64,000 bases of DNA, taken from Afipia massiliensis. GTDB lineage: Bacteria > Pseudomonadota > Alphaproteobacteria > Rhizobiales > Xanthobacteraceae. The notes beneath the pieces are model-generated. The model searched no databases and was not told where the DNA came from. It was given only the letters and a program-made list of their open reading frames with translations. Positions 53,065-61,896 of this stretch are shown piece by piece (the stretch's first letter is position 1; each line of letters starts with the position of its first letter). Made by a program: the position numbers and the translations under genes. The stretch lies in contig NZ_LBIA02000001.1 in assembly GCF_001006325.2 (NCBI RefSeq), positions 3,287,501 through 3,351,500 of the forward strand, given 5' to 3'.

Positions 53065-53913
53065 CTATCCGCCCTTGAAATCCTTCGGGGAGAAGCTGAG
53101 GTCGAGCATGCGCCATTGATCGTAGCGATCCGGCGCGAGCATCGCGTAAGGCTGGCACTTTGCCAGCGCATCCATCGCGCTGCGCATCAGGGCGGGGCCT
53201 TTTTCGGATGCGCTTGCTTCAATCAGAAGCGGTTCCGCTGCGAGCCTGCCGTCGCGCTGAAACGCCACGCGCAGCACGATGCGGACATTGTCGGAAGGCG
53301 CCACCGATTTCGGCAGAATCGAACAGGACTTGAGATGGGCGCGCAATGCCGCCGCATCCTCGACTTTGATATTTGCGGCGGCCGTTGCCTTGGCGTCGAA
53401 GTCCCCGGTTGCTCCGGCGTCCGGCAGGGTGAACATCATGCCGAACTTGCTGGTGATGTCGGGCGCAGCCGTCGGCACCTCCGGCTGGGAAGGTGCCGGC
53501 GGCGGTTGTGTTTGCGGCTGAGACTGCTGTTGAGATGGTTCAGCGGGCTTGGCCTGCTCGGCAGGTTTGGCCTGTTCGGTGGCCTGTTGCTGGAGCGCGG
53601 CCTGCTGCGACTCCTGTTTCGGATTTGAAGCCGGACTTGGGGCGGGGGCGGGTGGCGGCGTCTGCTCGGGCGCAGCTTGCTGCTGCGACTCCTGTGCCTT
53701 CTGTTCCGCCTGCTCCTGAGATTTCTCGTCCAGCTTGGGGAAGTCGTAGTTGTCAGGCTCTTTTGGAAGCGGCGGGGCTTCCTCGGGCGTGACGATATCG
53801 ACGGTAATGGCTTCCGCGGTCGTCGGGTCGAACGGGCGCACACCCGCGAGCACAAGACACGCTGTCAGAGCCGCAACATGTGCGGCGACCGATATGGCGG
53901 CGCCGGTACGCAT
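53065..53913 (-). CDS. TolA/TonB-like envelope protein
   Basis: 282 residues. There is one N-terminal membrane helix (ISVAAHVAALTACLVLAGV), a long Gln/Pro/Ala-rich linker (about 55-145) and a C-terminal domain of about 110 residues (NIKVEDAAALRAHLKSCSIL, VRIVLRVAFQRDGRLAAEPL, ALAKCQPYAMLAPDRYDQW) with the TonB/TolA fold pattern. It spans the periplasm. No tolB or pal is adjacent here. Confidence 0.82.
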   Translation of the reverse strand: MRTGAAISVAAHVAALTACLVLAGVRPFDPTTAEAITVDIVTPEEAPPLPKEPDNYDFPKLDEKSQEQAEQKAQESQQQAAPEQTPPPAPAPSPASNPKQESQQAALQQQATEQAKPAEQAKPAEPSQQQSQPQTQPPPAPSQPEVPTAAPDITSKFGMMFTLPDAGATGDFDAKATAAANIKVEDAAALRAHLKSCSILPKSVAPSDNVRIVLRVAFQRDGRLAAEPLLIEASASEKGPALMRSAMDALAKCQPYAMLAPDRYDQWRMLDLSFSPKDFKGG

Positions 53914-54010
53914 ACAAATGTGGTTCGCTCATCCCTGGCGGGCGTTCCGCCGCCGTCAGTGGGCAGCATATCAGCCCGCGCGGGAGCTTGAAACCGCAAC
54001 TCCGCTTTGG

Positions 54011-54478
54011 TCAGGTCTCTGTCAACACCGAGGCAATCATCGCGCCGACGGCCATGTCGTCCTGTTGCCCGAAGCCGTGATGATACACGGTGCCATTCCG
54101 GCGGATCAGGATCATGGTCGGGGTTCCGCGCATGCCATAACTGGCCATGGTCACGGGAATTGGCGTGTCTTCGCCGGGTGTGTCCACGCCGATCGGGAAG
54201 GTGAGCTTGTTCTCGTGAACGAACGCCTTCAATGACACCGGTTTCATGGCTTCGTGGTGTTCGAATACGGTATGCAGACCGATGACCTGCAAGTCCGTAT
54301 TCTTGAACATATCGTGCGCGCGTTGAGTTTGCGGCGTGCCGTGCGATACGCAGCCGGGACAGAGCATCTGGAAAGCGTGAAGCAGAACGGGACGCCCGCG
54401 AAGCGCCGCAAGCGTGAGCGGCGCGGCTGCATTGAGCCACTCCGAGACAGACAGTTCCGGTGCAATGGCGGTCGTCAT
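54011..54478 (-). CDS. Thioredoxin-fold redoxin (AhpC/TSA-like)
   Basis: 155 residues from MTTAIAPELSVSEWL (an ATG 7 codons earlier is possible). The active site is Cys-Pro-Gly-Cys in FQMLCPGCVSHG, followed by GMRGTPTMILIRRNGTVYHH with the cis-Pro. No signal peptide. It is a cytosolic thiol oxidoreductase or peroxidase; the substrate is unknown. Confidence 0.85.
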   Translation of the reverse strand: MTTAIAPELSVSEWLNAAAPLTLAALRGRPVLLHAFQMLCPGCVSHGTPQTQRAHDMFKNTDLQVIGLHTVFEHHEAMKPVSLKAFVHENKLTFPIGVDTPGEDTPIPVTMASYGMRGTPTMILIRRNGTVYHHGFGQQDDMAVGAMIASVLTET

Positions 54479-54541
54479 GACAACTTCAGGCCTCTGCAAT
54501 CATGGCGCCGATGCAGGAGGACTGTTCCACCAGAGGCAGAA

Positions 54542-55276
54542 TCAGATGACGTCCCGCTGCATCTTGCCGCCGTAGAAGTGGAAGAACGGCACCTCCGCCG
54601 CATGAGACAGCGGTCCCATGGCGAGGCGCTTGTCCAACTCGCGCAGCACCATCTTCGTCATCTGATGCAGATCCGCGAGAGACAGTGAACCAAGCTCGAC
54701 CCAAACGAGTTCGACAAGTTCGGCATCCGCATGGACGACGCCTTCAACCCGGTGCGCGATCGACGATGCGTCTGCGGTAAAAAACCGCGTGTCGAATCGC
54801 CGGACCCGGCCGGGCGGGGTGATGGCGCGGGCAATCAGGAACAGTCCGGACGGGTCGGGCAGCAGTCCGGCGTCGGCGAACGGCTTCCATTCGCCAGCCA
54901 GCTTCGCCGCGGCGCCATTCATGCGTGCGACCTGCCGTCCAAGGCAAAGCCCTGTTTCCTCGCAGGCTTCACGAATGGCAGCGACGGCCAGCGCGCGGGC
55001 GCGGGCAGGTGCGATCTTCGGGCTGCCGCCTGTCAGCTTTTTTTCAAGTGCTTTCGGGATTTCCGCCGCGACGGGGATGCGGTTGTCGGTTGCATCCACG
55101 CGTCCGCCGGGGAACACGAACTTGCCCGGCATGAAGATGACCTTGTCATGCCGCTTGCCGACCAGGACCTTGGGCACGCTTCCGCTGCGATCGACAAGAA
55201 TCAGCGTCGCGGCATCTTTCGGGCGGCGGTAAGGATGACTGTCGTCTTCCTTTTCTTCTTTCTCAGGCTCGCTCAT
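54542..55276 (-). CDS. NUDIX hydrolase
   Basis: 244 residues. The Nudix motif spans about 80-102 and ends in AIREACEETGLCLG, and VFPGGRVD is the strand before it. It hydrolyses nucleoside diphosphate derivatives. The N terminus is acidic (EPEKEEKEDD). It overlaps the DUF983 gene by four bases (ATGA) and is probably co-translated with it and with rnr upstream. Confidence 0.88.
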   Translation of the reverse strand: MSEPEKEEKEDDSHPYRRPKDAATLILVDRSGSVPKVLVGKRHDKVIFMPGKFVFPGGRVDATDNRIPVAAEIPKALEKKLTGGSPKIAPARARALAVAAIREACEETGLCLGRQVARMNGAAAKLAGEWKPFADAGLLPDPSGLFLIARAITPPGRVRRFDTRFFTADASSIAHRVEGVVHADAELVELVWVELGSLSLADLHQMTKMVLRELDKRLAMGPLSHAAEVPFFHFYGGKMQRDVI

Positions 55277-55740
55277 TTCACCACGTTCAGCTTCGCAATT
55301 GTGCCTTCCTCGACGTCAGCTGGCCGGCTTTCGTCAAAGCCATGCATACGGAACGCCCACTGCAATCCTACCACGGCACCCTTGACTGGTTGCAACAGCA
55401 GCAGCGACGAGACCAGCGTGAAGGGGAGATAGAACGCCAGCTGCAGCAGCATCGATGGCGCATAGTTGGTTTCGATCCAGAGCGCGATCGGCACAATGAT
55501 GTGCCCGACGATGACGATCACGAGATAGGCGGGCAGATCGTCGGCGCGGTGATGGCTCAGATTCTCTCCGCATGCCGGGCAATTGTCGGCGACCTTCAGG
55601 AAGGCGCGGAAGATTTTGCCTTCGCCGCAGCTCGGGCAGCGGCATCGCAAACCGCGCGCCATTGCCTGCCAGAGATCGCGCTTGGGCAACGATTGAGATG
55701 TCGACGTCCATGTCGCGGCGGGCATCGTGCGGCTTTCCAT
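55273..55740 (-). CDS. DUF983-family membrane protein
   Basis: 155 residues. There is a zinc-ribbon-like N part (CRCPSCGEGKIF ... CPACGENLSHH) and two membrane helices (AYLVIVIVGHIIVPIALWI; MLLQLAFYLPFTLVSSLLLL). DUF983 proteins are of unknown function. Lies 20 bases after rnr in the same direction. Confidence 0.9.
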   Translation of the reverse strand: MESRTMPAATWTSTSQSLPKRDLWQAMARGLRCRCPSCGEGKIFRAFLKVADNCPACGENLSHHRADDLPAYLVIVIVGHIIVPIALWIETNYAPSMLLQLAFYLPFTLVSSLLLLQPVKGAVVGLQWAFRMHGFDESRPADVEEGTIAKLNVVK

Positions 55741-55760
55741 AACGGCTCCTTTGAAAGGTG

Positions 55761-58088
55761 CTAGCCCTTCTTCGATTTGCGCGCCTTGCGGGAAGGCTTG
55801 CGCGATTTCTTTACGTCCTTCTTGTCGCGGCCTGGCCGGGTCTTGCCGCCAGTATGCGGCTTCCCGGTGCGGCTATCGCGCATGCGGCCACCGCGCGGAA
55901 CGGTCCGTCCTTCGGACAGCAATTCGAACCGCAACGCGCCGGCCACCGGGGCAGCTTCTACCAGACGAACCTGCACGACGTCACCCAATCGATGCATGGC
56001 ACCGCTGCGAGATCCGATCAGGGCGTGGCGGGTCTCGTCGTAGTTGTAATACTCGCTTCCCAGTGTGCGCACGGGAATGAGGCCGTCCGCGCCCGTATCG
56101 CTCAGTTTTACGAACAAACCCGCACGGGTGACGCCGGAAATCCGCCCTTCGAACGTCGCGCCGATGCGATCTGCAAGGAAATGCGCGATCAGCCGGTCGG
56201 CGGTCTCGCGTTCGGCTTTCATGGCGCGGCGTTCGGTGAGCGAAATTGCCGCAGCCACCTCGCTCAGTGTTTCAAACGTCTCGGTGTCGGGCAGCGCGCC
56301 TTCGCCGAGCCCGAGGGCGCGGATCAGCGCGCGATGCACGACAAGATCTGCGTATCGCCGGATCGGCGAGGTGAAATGAGCGTAGCGCCGCAGGTTGAGG
56401 CCGAAATGGCCGTAATTGTCGGCGGAATATTCCGCCTGCGCCTGCGAGCGCAGCACGACCTCGTTCACCAACGGCTCGGAGTCATGGCCTTTGACATGGG
56501 CCAGCACGCGGTTGAACAGCGTCGGGCGCAACGCGCCGGTCTTCGCAAAGGAGATGTCGAGGGTCTTGAGAAATTCCTGAAGGTTATGAACCTTCTCCAC
56601 CGTCGGCTCGTCGTGCACGCGATAGATCAGTGGCAGCGCTTTCTTCTCAAGCGTTTCCGCCGCCGCGACGTTGGCGAGAATCATGAATTCTTCGATCAGC
56701 CGGTGCGCGTCGAGCCGTTCCGGCGTCACCACGCGGTCCACCGTGCCGTCGGCCTTCAGCAGGATCTTGCGCTCGGGGAGATCGAGGTCGAGCGGGTCGC
56801 GCTCGTTGCGCGCGCGCTTCACCAGCGCATAGGCGTCATAGAGCGGCTTCAGGATCGAATCGAGCAGAGGGCCGGTGGTGTCGTCGGGCCGTCCGTCGAT
56901 GGCGGCCTGCGCCTGCGCGTAGTTCAGCTTCGCAGCGGAGCGCATCAGCACGCGATGGAAGGTGTGCGAGCGCTTGCGGCCGTCCTTGTCGATCACCATG
57001 CGCACCGCCAGCGCGCCGCGCGGCTCGCTTGGCTTCAGCGAGCACAAGTCGTTCGAGATGCGTTCGGGCAGCATCGGCACGACGCGATCGGGGAAATACA
57101 CCGAGTTGCCGCGCTTGAGCGCCTCGCTGTCGAGCGGCGATTGCGGCCGCACGTAGAACGCGACATCGGCAATGGCGACGTTGACGATGTAGCCGCCCTT
57201 GTTGCTCGGATCGTTGTCCAGTTCGGCATGGACCGCGTCGTCGTGGTCCTTCGCGTCCGGCGGGTCGATGGTGACGAGCGGCACATTGCGCCAGTCCTCG
57301 CGTCCGGCGAGCGTCGCGGGTTTCGCAGCCTCGGATTCTCGGATGACGTCGGCAGGAAACTCCTGCGGAATTTCGTGGGCGTGGATCGCGATCAGGCTGA
57401 CGGCCTTTTCGGTCTTGAGCGAGCCGAGGCGTTCCTTCACCCGGCCGGATGGCAATCCGTAGCCGCGCGAGCGCATCAGTTCGACGCTGACCAGATCACC
57501 ATCCTGCGCGCCGTTTGCGTCGGCGGCAGTGATCGCGAGTTCCCGGCCGACCTGCTTCTTGTCGATCGGAATCAGGCGCCCGTCGCCATTCGGCAGCGTG
57601 CGGAAAATTCCGAGCACGCGGTTTCTGGCTTTATCGAGCAGCTTGATGACCCGGCCGCGGTAGGTCTTCTCGTGTTTGTTGTCGGGCTTCTCGATGCGCA
57701 GCAACGCACGGTCGCCGACGCCTGCGGCGGTGCCGGGTGCGGCTTTGCGCGGGACATGGATGCGAATGACCGGGGCAGGGCCGTTGGTTTCTTCAAGCCA
57801 TTCGGCAGGCGTGGCGATCAGTTCGCCGTCGCTGTCGCGGCTTGTGATGTCCGCAACGATGGTCGGGGGGAGAGCCTTGACCTCGTGGACCTTCTTGCCC
57901 TGCTTGGCGATCAGTCCTTCGTCGGCGAGTTCGCGCAAAATGCGCCGCAGCGCCGCGCGGGATTCGTTCTTCAATCCGAAATGTCGCGCCAGTTCGCGTG
58001 TGCCGGCTTCACCGGGGTGCGCCTTGACGAACGCGACAATGCTCTCTCTGTCGGGAAAGGCAGTTGTCGCGTCGGTTTTCTTTTTCAT
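55761..58088 (-). CDS. rnr: Ribonuclease R
   Basis: 775 residues, 3'-5' exoribonuclease for structured RNA. Winged helix (AGTRELARHFGLKNESRAAL), cold-shock domains, RNB catalytic domain (VTIDPPDAKDHDDAVHAELD with the metal Asp cluster), S1 domain (EGRISGVTRAGLFVKLSDTG) and a Lys/Arg-rich tail. It overlaps the topA stop by one base (TAATG), so it is coupled to topA. Confidence 0.96.
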   Translation of the reverse strand: MKKKTDATTAFPDRESIVAFVKAHPGEAGTRELARHFGLKNESRAALRRILRELADEGLIAKQGKKVHEVKALPPTIVADITSRDSDGELIATPAEWLEETNGPAPVIRIHVPRKAAPGTAAGVGDRALLRIEKPDNKHEKTYRGRVIKLLDKARNRVLGIFRTLPNGDGRLIPIDKKQVGRELAITAADANGAQDGDLVSVELMRSRGYGLPSGRVKERLGSLKTEKAVSLIAIHAHEIPQEFPADVIRESEAAKPATLAGREDWRNVPLVTIDPPDAKDHDDAVHAELDNDPSNKGGYIVNVAIADVAFYVRPQSPLDSEALKRGNSVYFPDRVVPMLPERISNDLCSLKPSEPRGALAVRMVIDKDGRKRSHTFHRVLMRSAAKLNYAQAQAAIDGRPDDTTGPLLDSILKPLYDAYALVKRARNERDPLDLDLPERKILLKADGTVDRVVTPERLDAHRLIEEFMILANVAAAETLEKKALPLIYRVHDEPTVEKVHNLQEFLKTLDISFAKTGALRPTLFNRVLAHVKGHDSEPLVNEVVLRSQAQAEYSADNYGHFGLNLRRYAHFTSPIRRYADLVVHRALIRALGLGEGALPDTETFETLSEVAAAISLTERRAMKAERETADRLIAHFLADRIGATFEGRISGVTRAGLFVKLSDTGADGLIPVRTLGSEYYNYDETRHALIGSRSGAMHRLGDVVQVRLVEAAPVAGALRFELLSEGRTVPRGGRMRDSRTGKPHTGGKTRPGRDKKDVKKSRKPSRKARKSKKG

Positions 58089-60868
58089 TATCCGCGTGCT
58101 TTACCGGCGCTCTTCTTTTCCGCGACCTTCGCGACCTTGGCAGCCGCAACCTTCGCAACGTCCGCCTTGGCTTTAGCATCCTTCAGCAAAACCGGCTCGG
58201 CTGCGGCTTTCTTTGGCGCAGCCTTTTTCGCGGCAGCTTTCTTCTTGGCGGCGGGCTTCTTCGCAGGCTTTTCGGATTCAGCCGCACCATTCGCGCTGGC
58301 CGCGGCCTTGGCGGGCTTCTTCTTCGCGGTCTTTTTGGCCGCACGCTTCGGCTTGCCGCCGCCCTTGGCCGCGCGCTCCTCGATCAGGGCGATGGCTTCC
58401 GGCAGCGTGATGGTTTCCGGCGTCTTGTCGCTCGGGATCGTGGCGTTGATGCCGTCGATGGTGACGTAGGCGCCATAACGGCCGCTCTTGACCATGATGG
58501 TGCCGCCGCGTGCGGGATACTCGCCGAGCGGCTTTCCGGGATCAGCGCCGAAGCGGCGGCTCGGACCCTTGGCGATTTTCTCCGCAATCAGCGTCACCGC
58601 GCGGTTGAGGCCGACATGGTAGACATCGTCGCCGGCTTCGAGACTCGCATAGGTCTTGCCGTGGCGGACGAACGGACCGAACCGGCCGATGCCGGCCGTG
58701 ATCACTTCGCCGTCTTCCGGATGCGGCCCGATATCGCGCGGCAGCGACAGAAGCTTGAGCGCAAGTTCGAGTTCAACGTCGGCAGGCGACATGTTCTTCG
58801 GAATGCCCGCACGCTTCGGCTTCTCGTCCTCGCCGTAGTCCTTAGGCTCGCCGAGCTGGATGTATGGACCAAAACGTCCGGCCTTGACCGCAACTTCAAG
58901 ACCCGACACCGGGTCCTTGCCCAACGGTCGATCGCTCGATCCGCTCGACGCGGCGAGGGGGCGTGTGTAGCGGCATTCGGGATAGTTCGAGCAGCCGACG
59001 AAAGCGCCGAACTTGCCGGCCTTCAGATTGAGCTTGCCGTTGCCGCAGCTCGGGCACTGGCGGGGGTCGCCGCCGTCGGCACGCGGCTCGTAGATATGCT
59101 CGCCGAGCATCGCGTCGAGCACGTCGAGCACTTCGGTGACGCGCACGTCCTTGATGTCATTGACTGCGCCGATGAAGTCTTTCCAGAAATCGGCGAGCAC
59201 CTGCTTCCAGGCGATCTCGTTGTTCGAAATCCTGTCGAGCTTTTCTTCGAGGTCGGCGGTGAAGTCGAACTCCACATAGCGCGCGAAGTAATTCTCAAGG
59301 AACGCGACAACGACGCGGCCCTTGTCCTCGCCGTGCAGCCGCTTCTTCTCGAGCTTCACATAGCCGCGATCCTTCAGCACCTGAATGATCGAGGCATAGG
59401 TCGAAGGCCGGCCAATGCCGAGTTCTTCCATGCGCTTGACCAGCGATGCTTCCGAGAAACGCGGCGGCGGCTCGGTGAAATGCTGGGTGACGTTGAGGCC
59501 TTCGCGCTTGAGCGTTTCGCCCTCGTTGATGACGGGCAGGCGCTTTGAGTCCTCGTCTTCCGGATCGTCGTCGCGGCCTTCCTGATAGACCGCGAGGAAG
59601 CCGTCGAACTTCACGACCTGGCCGGTGGCGCGCAATTCGAGCACGCGCGCGCCTGCCTTCGCCGTGATGTCGACGGTGGTGCGCTCCATCTCGGCGGATT
59701 CCATCTGGCTCGCGACCGTGCGCATCCAGATCAATTCGTAAAGCCGCGCCTGATCGTTATCGAGCCTGGCCTTCAGCGAAGAAGGGCGGCGCGAAAGATC
59801 CGTGGGGCGGATGGCTTCATGCGCTTCCTGCGCGTTCTTCGCCTTCGAGGTGTACTGGCGCGGGGAATCCGGCACGTAAGCCTTGCCGTAGTCCTCGCCG
59901 ATCACCTTGCGGACCTGCGTGATGGCGGACGGATCGATCTGCACACCGTCGGTACGCATATAAGTAATGAGACCGGTGGTTTCGCCGCCGATGTCGATGC
60001 CCTCATAAAGACGCTGGGCGATGCGCATGGTGTGCGCAGGCGCAAAGCCGAGCTTGCGGCTGGCTTCCTGCTGCAGCGTCGATGTGGTGAACGGCGACTG
60101 CGGATTGCGGCGCGCCGGCTTGGCTTCCACCGCGGAGACGGTGAAGTTCGCGGCTTCGATCGCTTTCTTGAAATCCTCGGCTTCCGCGCCGGTGCCGATG
60201 TCGAGGCGTTGGAGTTTCCTGCCGTCGGCGCCGACGAGGCGGGCCTCGAAGGATTCACCGCGGGGCGTCGCCAGCGTAGTGAGCAGCGACCAGTATTCGC
60301 GGGGGACAAACTTCTCGATTTCGAGTTCGCGGTCGCAGACCAGCCGCAAGGCGACGGACTGCACGCGGCCGGCCGAGCGCGCGCCGGGCAGCTTGCGCCA
60401 GAGAACAGGGGAGAGGGTGAACCCGACCAGATAGTCCAGCGCGCGGCGCGCCAGATAGGCGTCGACCAGCGCGCCGTCGATCTCGCGCGGATTTTTCATG
60501 GCCTCGGTGACGGCCTGTTTGGTGATGGCGTTGAAGACCACGCGCTCGATCTTTTGGTCCTTGAGCGCACGCTTCTGCTTCATGATCTCCAGGACGTGCC
60601 AGGAGATCGCTTCGCCTTCGCGATCAGGGTCGGTTGCGAGGATCAGCTTGTCCGCGCTCTTGAGCGCCTTGGCGATATCGTTGAGACGGCCGGCCGCCTT
60701 GGGATCGTTTTCCCAGATCATCTGGAAATCGGCCTCCGGATCGACCGATCCATTCTTGGCCGGAAGGTCGCGGACATGGCCGTACGAGGCCAAAACCTCG
60801 TAGCCGGAGCCCAAATACTTGTTGATCGTCTTGGCCTTCGCAGGCGACTCGACAATGACGAGATTCAT
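58088..60868 (-). CDS. topA: DNA topoisomerase I
   Basis: 926 residues, relaxes negative supercoils. The Toprim start is MNLVIVESPAKAKTINKYLG. The active-site tyrosine is Tyr303 in LITYMRTDGVQ. A C-terminal zinc ribbon (CPSCGNGKLNLKAGKFGAFV) and repeats of the KxGRFGPYIQLG / GRYGAYVTIDG type follow. The last 110 residues are a Lys/Ala-rich tail (KRAAKKTAKKKPAKAAASAN and onward), which likely binds DNA or RNA polymerase. Confidence 0.97.
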   Translation of the reverse strand: MNLVIVESPAKAKTINKYLGSGYEVLASYGHVRDLPAKNGSVDPEADFQMIWENDPKAAGRLNDIAKALKSADKLILATDPDREGEAISWHVLEIMKQKRALKDQKIERVVFNAITKQAVTEAMKNPREIDGALVDAYLARRALDYLVGFTLSPVLWRKLPGARSAGRVQSVALRLVCDRELEIEKFVPREYWSLLTTLATPRGESFEARLVGADGRKLQRLDIGTGAEAEDFKKAIEAANFTVSAVEAKPARRNPQSPFTTSTLQQEASRKLGFAPAHTMRIAQRLYEGIDIGGETTGLITYMRTDGVQIDPSAITQVRKVIGEDYGKAYVPDSPRQYTSKAKNAQEAHEAIRPTDLSRRPSSLKARLDNDQARLYELIWMRTVASQMESAEMERTTVDITAKAGARVLELRATGQVVKFDGFLAVYQEGRDDDPEDEDSKRLPVINEGETLKREGLNVTQHFTEPPPRFSEASLVKRMEELGIGRPSTYASIIQVLKDRGYVKLEKKRLHGEDKGRVVVAFLENYFARYVEFDFTADLEEKLDRISNNEIAWKQVLADFWKDFIGAVNDIKDVRVTEVLDVLDAMLGEHIYEPRADGGDPRQCPSCGNGKLNLKAGKFGAFVGCSNYPECRYTRPLAASSGSSDRPLGKDPVSGLEVAVKAGRFGPYIQLGEPKDYGEDEKPKRAGIPKNMSPADVELELALKLLSLPRDIGPHPEDGEVITAGIGRFGPFVRHGKTYASLEAGDDVYHVGLNRAVTLIAEKIAKGPSRRFGADPGKPLGEYPARGGTIMVKSGRYGAYVTIDGINATIPSDKTPETITLPEAIALIEERAAKGGGKPKRAAKKTAKKKPAKAAASANGAAESEKPAKKPAAKKKAAAKKAAPKKAAAEPVLLKDAKAKADVAKVAAAKVAKVAEKKSAGKARG

Positions 60869-61116
60869 TTGATTCCAATAGCTTATAGGGGGTACGCGGG
60901 CCGGAATCGCAAGATTCCATCAGGCTGGCTTGCCCGATACATGGGTAAAAGGGGGTCCGCTGTCAAATAGGGATCTGGTGAGGGGACCCGTTTCAAGGTC
61001 CAGATTCGCGCACAGATTGCAGAATATGAGTACTTGTAGTTGTGCACCTTATGCGTGTATTGTCATAAAATACGCTTAAAAAGACTAAATTCCCTTGGTT
61101 TTGGAAGGGATGCCGG

Positions 61117-61335
61117 ATGGCCGCTCGCGACAGTCGCGCCGATGTGTTGCGGACCGATTCAAGTGCCAAGGATGGCGGTCCAGCCGAGGCGGCGAGCGCC
61201 ATTTCGGAGGTTGTTGCGGAACTGGCGCAGCTCTCGCGCCGCCATCGTCTCGACATGCTGGCGTATCTGCTCGACATGGCACAGCTCGAAGCGGATGAGT
61301 TCGTCAGGCGGCGACTGACGTCCGGCGAATTCTAG
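61117..61335 (+). CDS. Small helical protein of unknown function (72 aa)
   Basis: 72 residues. The C-terminal half (SEVVAELAQLSRRHRLDMLAYLLDMAQLEADEFVRRRL, residues about 30-67) is two amphipathic helices; the N-terminal part is polar. Not recognised. The stop codon shares the palindrome CTAG with the stop of the convergent HxlR gene, so the two genes overlap by four bases. Confidence 0.6.
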   Translation: MAARDSRADVLRTDSSAKDGGPAEAASAISEVVAELAQLSRRHRLDMLAYLLDMAQLEADEFVRRRLTSGEF

Positions 61336-61781
61336 GCTGGCGCCGGAGCCACGACCTTGGTGTCGGTCTGATCCAGCAAGCGGCCGTCCTGGGCTCGGAT
61401 CTGCAACTTGCCGAGCGGTAATCCGTTCTTTCGGTCGACCAGTGAACTGCAAGTTTCGCCCGGTTTAAAGGCATATTCCTCACCCCACTGCCGCAAGGCG
61501 ACCAGCACTGGAAACAGTGCGCGGGCTTTCGCCGTCGGCACATAATCCTGATAGGCGCTGCCGTCCGAAGCCGGCTGCACCTCGAGGATTCCTTGCGCCA
61601 CCAAAGAGCGCAGCCGCACTGTCAGGATGTTCTTCGCAATTCCAAGATTCTTCTGAAACTGGCTGAAGCGCCGCGCGCCGATCAGCGCATCGCGGATGAT
61701 CAGCAGCGACCACCAGTCGCCGATGGCGTCCAGCGTCCGCGCGATGGGGCACAGATCACCCTGAAGACTCTTTCGTTTCAC
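61332..61781 (-). CDS. HxlR-family transcriptional regulator
   Basis: 149 residues with the HxlR core: CPIARTLDAIGDWWSLLIIR (Cys11), FSQFQKNLGIAKNILTVRL (recognition helix), LVAQGILEVQPAS wing. Many HxlR proteins respond to reactive electrophiles through this Cys. It is divergent from the SDR gene, and two matching 17-bp sites lie between them. Confidence 0.9.
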   Translation of the reverse strand: MKRKSLQGDLCPIARTLDAIGDWWSLLIIRDALIGARRFSQFQKNLGIAKNILTVRLRSLVAQGILEVQPASDGSAYQDYVPTAKARALFPVLVALRQWGEEYAFKPGETCSSLVDRKNGLPLGKLQIRAQDGRLLDQTDTKVVAPAPA

Positions 61782-61808
61782 CGCTTGACCCTCCGGTCAC
61801 GACATTGT

Positions 61809-61825
61809 GGTTGTATTATAGAACC
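61809..61825. promoter_or_regulatory. HxlR operator, site 1
   Basis: GGTTGTATTATAGAACC is a near-perfect palindrome (one mismatched pair). It is followed by AGAA. Lies 28 bases from the regulator's start codon. Confidence 0.65.
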
Positions 61826-61847
61826 AGAAGCATTATCCAGCAAGAGT

Positions 61848-61864
61848 AGTTTTATTATGAAACC
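61848..61864. promoter_or_regulatory. HxlR operator, site 2
   Basis: AGTTTTATTATGAAACC matches site 1 at 13 of 17 positions and is also followed by AGAA. Centres of the two sites are 39 bp apart; this one is 33 bases from the SDR start codon. Confidence 0.6.
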
Positions 61865-61896
61865 AGAAACCAAGCCAATCAAAACAGGAGCGTTCC

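Noticed and set aside
55758-58469. 903-codon open frame antisense to rnr and the end of topA
   Set aside because: Spans two well-supported genes on the other strand; composition is that of antisense shadow sequence.
58064-59548. 494-codon open frame antisense to topA
   Set aside because: Shadow of topA; Arg/Gly/Leu-rich text without motifs.
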